Source of the DNA: Gymnopus androsaceus JB14 | Lineage: Eukaryota; Basidiomycota; Agaricomycetes; Agaricales; Omphalotaceae | Reading direction: 5' to 3' | Assembly (NCBI GenBank): GCA_009733575.1 | Contig: ML769690.1 | Coordinates: 17,002-81,001 of the forward strand | DNA length: 64,000 nucleotides | Part shown: piece after piece, positions 57,381 through 64,000 of the stretch | Numbering within the stretch: position 1 is the stretch's first letter | How the letters are laid out: each line of letters starts with the position of its first letter | Notes under the pieces: model-generated | Seen by the model: only the letters and a program-made list of their open reading frames with translations | Database searches by the model: none | What the model was told of the DNA's origin: nothing | Program-made: the position numbers and the translations under genes

Positions 57381-59346
57381 CTATATCTGCCAAATCACTA
57401 ATACATTCGCAGGTGAGCAAATTGAATCGTGAAGGAGATAATAAAATAAAATAAAATACCATCCTTCCGTTGCCCAGAGCCTTAGGGCAGTCGTCAACTT
57501 CAACGAGTGAATGGCATTTTGGCGAAGCTGGGCAAGTCCACGCATTACAGCGAGGTATGTTCTTGCATATGATTTAGCACTGAAAGCTATCTCGTTGTGT
57601 TGACCATCCCTATACTCGTTGATACAATTTCTTACCTAGTAGGTTCGGTTTAGTAAATCCTCTCCGAGAAAGAAAAAGTCTACAAACGACAGTGATAACA
57701 AGCCCCAGAACGTTATCTGGTACTTGGTCCTTGAAATAATCATTGAAATTATGCGCTGGGCTATGCGCATCTGCATAGAAGAATGAGAGAATTATCTCTC
57801 GGAATGCTGGATGGGTATAGTTGTTTGTGTGTCCCTACAGCATCATAGTATTAGCTTCAATATAATCAGGCAATAGCGTGAGAGGCAAACTTGTGCATCT
57901 ATTCCATCTTGAACATAAAAATTGTCCAGTAGAAGCGTCTCCACCTTTCGTGCACCAAGGGTGATGATATCTTGAGAATTGTGTCCAAAGTCGGGCATTT
58001 CATGGTCACCAAGTGGGAGCTGGTAGCGGGCTATGACAATAGGAAAGGCAATTTTTTTCAAGCTGCACCTCCAGGTGCTGACACTTGAATAGAGCTAGAC
58101 ATGTGTATAAATGAGAATTGAACCTGCTAGTTATTTAGACACTTACAAGTTTGGGAATATTGGGAAGACAATTCTTCCACGTATCTGGCATCTTTGAGCT
58201 TCAAAGAAACAGAGAAGAACCAAAATGTACCTTCAGTCACCGCGGCATTCTCTGCCGCCAAAGTTTGTATTGCATCCTGGACAAATCCGTCAAAGAGAGC
58301 TTCTGCGAATCTGGGAAAAGACTGCTCAAGAAACAGGTATAGGTTCAGACGACTGATAGCGATTTTGATTAAACGAGAATCAGATCCTTGAATGTAAAAA
58401 GACTGGAGTTTCGGATTGTCGGACTCCTTATTGTATGGCTCGCTCGAATGTTGTTTTGATCGCTTTTCAAATTGGCGTTCTTCTGGGGCAGCTTCATGGT
58501 TTGGTTCATCTAAAGGGGCAGATCAATCCAATGTAGGGCGGCTGAAGGGACATGAACAACTTACTTGAACCTGAAGGGCCCGGATTGACAGAACTGGATC
58601 TCGATTCATGCCCTGAAGCCATGGACGACACTCGAGAAAAAGCCCTGGATGAGGGTCTTGAAGCATTCGTGGATGGAACCGTAGACGGAGCTGCCGACGT
58701 AGCAGTAGATGAAGACCCAATGCCTAAAAAAAAAGTCAGCACGTGGAGTATACAGAAATGGTATCTCACCAGAAGAACGATTCTGCAGAGGTACTACAGT
58801 ATCGTATTCTATCTCATTGTCAGCTTCTATTCTTAATGATAAGATGAAACCTACGATATCGTGTAGCAGTTGCCAGTGGGAACCTCTGGGTTTCTTGTTC
58901 CTCTTCAAGATCCTCTGCTGCGTCGGGATCATCGAAGGCTTCCTGTAACGATTCCTTGTCTAACCCTTGATGTTCTTGTTGCAGACAATGGTGGGTAAGA
59001 GTTTTCGGATCGAGAGGACGGGGGTGCCTTAGGCTCTCAGGTTGTGAGGAATCATTGACCCGGTCATTGACATTTTGTCGCCCAGTCGCCCGTTGGTTGG
59101 GGTTAGTTTGGGCCAGTCGATCACGAGCCCCGCCTTGACCTGCACTCATTCGAACTGGCTAGAAATAGAGGGATTTTAGCTGTGTATATTTGAGAGTGAA
59201 AACCCGTATTACTCGACCGGTGGTGCTTGTGCCACTGGAGGCGGTTTCGTTCGTGGCAGAATTCTGAGCTAAGGATAAATCAGTTAGCGTACAGGTGTGT
59301 ATTGCTACCTACCTGGTTTGTTTTTGGGCCTTCCCTTGCCCACCAT
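57381..59346 (-). CDS. DUF6532-family protein, apparently intact
   Basis: DUF6532 genes are abundant in agaricomycete genomes, often in repeats; their function is unknown. The start MVGKGRPKNKPG (59346) is typical of the family's GRPxxxK opening. It is followed by introns near 59275-59310 and 59165-59215 and an acidic, Gln-rich linker (DDPDAAEDLEEEQET). The domain proper shows FAEALFDGFVQDAIQTLAAE, KIAFPIVIARYQLPLGDHEM, LGARKVETLLLDNFYVQDG, VPDNVLGLVITVV and then, after an intron, RNCINEYRDGQHNEIAFSAK and YLAVMRGLAQLRQNA, before a stop at 57381. Exons join without internal stops, which makes this one of the few genes here that may still work. Confidence 0.62.
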
Positions 59347-59534
59347 TCTGATAGGATGAGTTAGCTGGACTTAGCTGGACTTGGATGAAGTGGAAGAGAA
59401 AGAACCGGCTTGTGGGTCCGTCCAACGCGAACAAATATTGATGGGATAAATGGCGTATAGGTGGCAACAAACTCAAGAAGGCGCAAAAGCAAGACTCATT
59501 CCCAGAAGTACATATACAACAATGCTCAAAATTA

Positions 59535-60454
59535 CTAAACTACGTTCTTGCCTATATATGCCCTAGTCCAAGAGCACAGAGAAGCTTGTGGACCCGAAAT
59601 TGAAGACATATAAGTCTGGATGCAATCAACAACAACGTTTGAGAATAAACTGTATGACCTACTATCTTTTCGAGACATGACAATGTCGCCTTCATCTGCG
59701 TCCCAGTCTTCCTCTTCAAATGGGGGATCTTCAGCGGCGGACAATTCTGCTTCCTCATCTGGTAGAGGGCTCCGGGGAGCGTTGGGAGCATCTGTAATAG
59801 GGAGGTGGTTAGTGAAAACCCACGTTGGATGGTGTAGTGCTTACTCGAGGGTGATGGCTTCTGAAGCTGATTTATATAACTCTTGATTTTCAACTCGATG
59901 TCTGCAGCCTGAAAGGCCTGGTGTGTGACTTGGCTTAAACGCTGTTGATGGAGTTCCAGAAGGAGTTTGGTTAGCAGGATTTTGCGTTCGAGGAGCTTGT
60001 TTTCGTCTGCAAAGAGCCACTGTTGTTGGCAAGCAATTTTGGCCATTAGCGAGGCTTCCTCAACAGAAAAATCGAAGTTGCTCTGCAACCATTTAAGTTT
60101 TTTTTAAAGATAATAGGTAGCAGATCTTACCATCAAGTCTTCCAGCTCTTTCTGTATGAAGGTCAAAACGTCCTTGGCATAGAATAGACCTGTTTGCAAT
60201 GCCGTTAGCATAAATCAGAGCAGTCCAAATATTAGCGCACCTTCCGGCTGTTGATGGGGTGTCTGGCGGTAGGAAGAGGTATCTGGTTGAGTTTGGGTGA
60301 GCATGATTGTGGTAAACGGTAAGGATGCAATTTTTCTGATTTCACGTGGATCGATAAGCGCCGTTCCGATTTCTTCTTCCATATCTTCCATTGGCATTGG
60401 CCTGGAAGCGCCTCTTCGGGTTTTCGATGGCGCAACCGGCATGGAGCTCTCCAA
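59535..60454 (-). CDS. Small four-exon protein of unknown function
   Basis: I do not recognise it. It starts MESSMPVAPSKTRRGASRPM, then MEDMEEEIGTALIDPREIRK. Clean introns (about 60192-60241, 60086-60130 and 59795-59843) lead to LFYAKDVLTFIQKELEDLM, the helical SVEEASLMAKIACQQQWLFA with ENKLLERKILLTKLLLELHQ (a likely coiled coil), and an acidic tail (EEEDWDADEGD). No stops interrupt the exons. About 240 residues; composition suggests a nuclear, protein-binding role, which is only inference. It lies head-to-tail upstream of the DUF6532 gene, and its 5' end abuts the second duplicated unit. Confidence 0.5.
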
Positions 60455-61068
60455 ATACGAGACCCACGTCTTTTACTCGAACACAATGATCTCCTCATCC
60501 AAACCATCCCTTATCCAGGTTGAACTACCAGCTTATAGGCGCTTGTTTACGATCTCACCGAACAACAAGAAGCCCACGGTGCTAGACATAAACAAGCCAC
60601 TTCAAGCACCTGCCCCAGTTCACCACGAGTTGAAGGATGGAGGATTATTTGGAGGGGACTTGTTTTGGAAGCATAGAGAAGCGCTATCCAGGCTCACATA
60701 CGCTTCAATGCAGTCTCAGGCTGTACTCAGCCGGATTCGGGCCAGTCTCAGGCTTCATTTTCAACGTAACTTGCAGGCTGTCTTCAGCCGCTGTACATTC
60801 ATCTGCACACCCTTGAAGGAATTCTCGCTGTATTCTGCATCAACGCTGTCTCAGGCTGTACTCAGCCGGATTCGGGCCAGTCTTCAATTTCAACGTTACT
60901 TGCAGGCTGTCTTCAGCCGCTGTACATTCATCTGCACACCCTTGAAGGAATTCTCGTTCCACGTCCACTACTTTGAATCTGGTAAGTATTTTTTAAAACT
61001 TGGATTGGCGTTATATTTATAATGTTTTATCCATAGGTTGAAATGCAACGCCGGGTCAAACCAGAGCG

Positions 61069-61296
61069 TTGTTGCAGCGCAAATTCACGCGTTCAAAATT
61101 TCTTCCTCTATACTATCGAGTTGCTGAGATTGCCAGCTGTCCCTCTGACTCCGCCAGCGCGGCCTCAGCTCCTACTCCTCCCGTCCAGATTATAGCCCAT
61201 CTAAACGCAATCCTACAGCAAATGTATGGGCCTACCTTCAATCCGAAGTCCATACCAGACAGGTCCAATTTATTGGGATATTGGGATTATCCTTAG
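61069..61296 (+). CDS. Short open frame inside the duplicated unit, copy B
   Basis: Identical in sequence to the 54221-54448 frame (MLQRKFTRSKFLPLYYRVAE). It follows a matching intron at about 60980-61036. Coding status is uncertain. Confidence 0.3.
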   Translation: MLQRKFTRSKFLPLYYRVAEIASCPSDSASAASAPTPPVQIIAHLNAILQQMYGPTFNPKSIPDRSNLLGYWDYP

Positions 61297-61424
61297 ACGC
61301 CTGGCCTTGCCTTGATCTTTCTCCTTCTGGAACAATCAATGTGGCTTTGCTGGGAGTATCGGAAGCATACAAGACCTCAATCTCACTCATACGGCACAGC
61401 ACAAACCATCGCCAAGCGTGCATC

Positions 61425-62528
61425 TGGGTACGCTAGTGATCTCCAAAATTTGTGAGAAATATGATATCACGCACGCACATGGTTTTTCCCAGTCCAAAAG
61501 TCTCCGACACGGTCGTTTTGTTGAGGTATGAAGTTTCCTTTTCCTTTCCGAGGATGCCTCTTACGCTTTGTCATTTTAGCCTTACAACGCCATGCTCTCA
61601 GTCCACCAGCTCGTCAAAAACTCTGACGAAACTTTTTGTATTGATAACGATATTTGCTTCAGGACTCTCAAGCTTTCAACACAACATACAGTGACCTCAA
61701 CCACCTCGTCTCTTGTCATGTCCGGTATTACGACCTGCTTGCGTTTCCTTGGTCAGCGTGACTCTGACCTAAGAAAACTGGCAAGTGGTGTTTTCAACTT
61801 CTGCTGTTGCTCAAGCTCACAGTCCTTGGTAGCTCCTTTCCTCATCTCCACTTCTTCATGACCGTTTTTGCTCCATTAACTGCTCGCGGTAGCCAACAAT
61901 ACCGCGCCGTGACCGTCCCCGAGCTCACTTCACAGATGCTCAATGCCAAGAACATGATGGCTGCCTCAGATCCAAGACATGGTCGTCACCTTACTGTATG
62001 TCAGATCTTACAGCGTCTAGTAGTGATTCTGACCGAGTTTATAGCCGCTGTGTTCCGTGGAAAGGTGTCCTTGAAGGAGGTCGAGGAACAGATTCAGAAC
62101 ATCCAGAACAAGAACTCGGCTTACTCTGTTGAATGGATCCCGAACAACTTCCTCAGTGCGCAGTGTGAGGTTGCTCCGAGGGGCTTTCAGATGACCGTCA
62201 TCTTCTTGGGTAACTCGACTGCCATCCAAGAACTCTTCAAGAATGTCAGCGACCAGTTCACCGCCATGTTCAAGCGTAAGGCTTTCTTGCATTGGGACAC
62301 TCAAGAGGGTATGGACGAGATGGAGGTATCGAACAATTGTTGATATCTCTGGGCCAGTTCACCAAAGCCGAGTCAAACATGCAAGATTTGGTTGCTGAAT
62401 GTCAGCAATACCAAGATGCTACGTACGTTATCTTCCTTCTATTGAATCGATTGATTGCTCACGAAAAAATTGTAGCATCGAGGAGGAAGGTGAATACGAA
62501 GAGGAACCATGTCGAGGAGGAGCAATAA
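61425..62528 (+). pseudogene. Beta-tubulin pseudogene, copy B
   Basis: Carries the same truncation, the same introns and the same small indels as copy A, with KEVEEQ where copy A has KEVKEQ. The shared lesions show that duplication came after the gene had decayed. Confidence 0.87.
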
Positions 62529-62953
62529 GTTACCCCCGTCGCTTCTAGAACAATATACCTACTCACCTCGTGGAACTTTTAAGTCTTCTTTTCATGGTGT
62601 TTTTTTCTGTCTGTCATGCTTTTGTCGTTTTTTCTTTCTTACACTACAGTAGCTTTCGTAACTTTCAAATTCATGGATCCGATGCAAAGATGGGTTATTT
62701 TTTTTCTATCTGTTATGCTTTTGTTGTTTTCTCTCCCTTACACTCAGTAGCTTTCGTAAATATCAAATTCGTCAATCTGATGCAAAAGCTCAAGTGGGTA
62801 TAAAACCACAAGAAGCGGGACCAAAAAGTATAAGATAAGCAGGCGTGAGAGTTGGCACCGCGCCGATAGGCGCTTACAGATCTTGCTTCGAATTATTTAC
62901 CAGCGTCAGTTAGACGTTCCTGTCTTGGACCTTGGTTATCCACGCGGTGTGTT

Positions 62954-63127
62954 CATCTACTCAAAACTCTATCAAATTGCAGGCTGTACTCAGCCGCTTT
63001 CGTTCAGGCTTCATCTACTCGAAACTATATCAAATTGCAGGCTGTACTCAGCCGCTCTCATTCAGGCTTCATCTACTCGAAACTATCTCAAATTGCAGGC
63101 TGTACTCAGCCGCTCTCATTCAAAGCT
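62954..63127. repeat. 58 bp tandem repeat, three copies, each with a hairpin motif
   Basis: Units begin CATCTACTCRAAACT and contain TTGCAGGCTGTACTCAGCCG; exact 58 base spacing (62954, 63012 and 63070). The hairpin motif is in the same orientation as in copy B. Confidence 0.88.
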
Positions 63128-63269
63128 TTATCTGCTCAACACTCCGCCGGCTAGCTGCTCTCGAAGACGCTACCAAATATGCTGTTCTTCTCACATCAGA
63201 CAGCGCATAGTGGTATTGAACGTAGTAAGACTACGAGGGCGGTGCGTACTTGAACCTATAGATCCTATC

Positions 63270-63982
63270 ACTTGCTCAATTTAGGAACACAGAAGTCCTC
63301 ATACCGTCATACTCTTTCTCAGTTGGGAACGGACCTTCGTTGTTGGGAAGAAGAACCAGTCCAGATAGGTGCTGGATTTCTAAACATGACGGGCGTCGAT
63401 ATCTCGTTCTCGGAAGAGATTCCTCGCGGTACTCCTGAGCAGTACTATGGGAGGCTGTTTATAGGTAACCACAAACCTAACGTAGAGCCCTGCGTTGCAA
63501 GTCGTGATGTAACTTTCGAAATCTTCTTGTACAACTCCCGCCAGAACCCGTATTACGGAGGCAGGCGCAAGCCCGAAGATTATCGGAAACCATTCACGAG
63601 CCCGACCTTCACTGATGGGTCAATGGGAAAAACAGATCTAACCTGATGCCACAGTTTTATGACTGCCGTTTCCCAAGTCTCCCCTTCGTTTGCCTCTTAG
63701 AATATGCCGAGAAAGACTTGCTAAAACGTCCAGAATACGAAAACCTCTATGAGGTCTGGCAATCGGAAAGTCGTGACCTGCTTACCGACGGTTTCGCCCA
63801 AAAACGGTACCTTAACGCCCTCATTTTTAGGCGCGGTCAGTTGGAGAAACAATATAATCAAAGCATATCTCAGTCGAACAAATCCCGTCCTCGAAAGATG
63901 GCCGAAGTTTGTGCATTCTTGGGAATCTCTCCTGCCCAGTGTCGAGGAGATTTGCGATCTTGGCACGCTCATGTCGTTTAGC
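63270..63982 (+). CDS. Unknown protein-like region at the right edge
   Basis: Two adjoining frames look protein-like. The first (63272-63646) has GAGFLNMTGVDISFSEEIPR and SRDVTFEIFLYNSRQNPYY. The second (63646-63981) has LLEYAEKDLLKRPEYENLYE and LDLRSW-type endings. They meet at TGATG, where the stop of one overlaps the ATG of the other, so either a one-base frameshift or two cistron-like pieces is possible. I do not recognise a family. Confidence 0.35.
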
Positions 63983-64000
63983 ACTTATGTCCCAAAAATG

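Larger units (their letters stand above)
60695..62686 (+). mobile_element. Inverted duplicate unit, copy B
   Basis: The reverse-complement partner of 52826-54820, with the same order: two 129 base repeats with hairpin motifs, an intron, the 75-residue frame (61069-61296) and the beta-tubulin pseudogene. Similarity at the right ends after GGATCCGATGC (about 62686). Beyond it, a piece with TTATGCTTTTGTTGTTTTCT repeats sequence found just inside the unit end, a local tandem duplication absent from copy A. Confidence 0.85.

Noticed and set aside
60297..61022. A 241-residue plus-strand frame running into copy B
   Set aside because: Its first part is antisense to the four-exon gene at 59535-60454 and its end is translation of the hairpin-motif repeats.

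Overview
This window is nuclear DNA of a filamentous basidiomycete, most likely an agaricomycete mushroom-forming fungus. The evidence is the gene families present (KDZ transposases of both the CxC1 and CxC2 type, a Plavaka transposase, a DUF6532 gene, a fungal TET/JBP-like dioxygenase, a Tad1-like LINE and a Ty1/copia element) together with many short GT-AG introns of about 45-60 bases. It is a transposon-dense, largely decayed region; few genes look intact.

Layout. 1-3.6 kb: a KDZ transposase (minus, running off the left edge) diverging from a TET/JBP-like dioxygenase. 4.0-4.5 kb: a small broken gene. 4.9-11.4 kb: a Tad1-like LINE (minus) whose ORF1 is split by a 0.7 kb foldback element. 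11.7-16.4 kb: a divergent pair, a gene with a possible RNase H1 N-terminal domain (minus) and a gene of an unnamed fungal family (plus) cut by a 439 bp MITE. 16.9-19.0 kb: an unknown multi-exon gene with a duplicated domain. 20.4-22.4 kb: relics of two housekeeping genes, pyruvate dehydrogenase kinase and proteasome ATPase Rpt1, on the same strand. 23.88-28.28 kb: a 4.4 kb giant palindrome with perfect 126 bp terminal inverted repeats, minisatellite arms and a 21 bp central loop. 28.6-34.7 kb: a second KDZ transposase and a Spt5/KOW-like gene. 35.0-42.3 kb: a copia retrotransposon with a degraded 5' half and a better preserved integrase/RT/RNase H half. 42.9-46.4 kb: a Plavaka transposase. 46.4-63.2 kb: a zone filled with one hairpin-forming motif (GGCTGAATACAGCC and variants). 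This zone holds two Ulp1-like protease genes, a tRNA gene, a fatty acid synthase fragment, an apparently intact DUF6532 gene, and two nearly identical inverted copies (about 2 kb) of a unit carrying a beta-tubulin pseudogene.

How it fits together. The mobile elements here have carried, broken or captured other genes. Almost every in-frame stop that interrupts a recognisable reading frame is TGA at a position where arginine (CGA) fits. This points to CpG cytosine deamination, as expected for 5-methylcytosine-silenced transposons, and fits with the TET/JBP-like gene beside a KDZ element. The strongest candidates for something undescribed are the nested palindrome at 23.9-28.3 kb and the hairpin-motif element family at 42-63 kb that appears to mobilise host gene fragments. 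All family assignments were made by reading translated sequence, without database searches.
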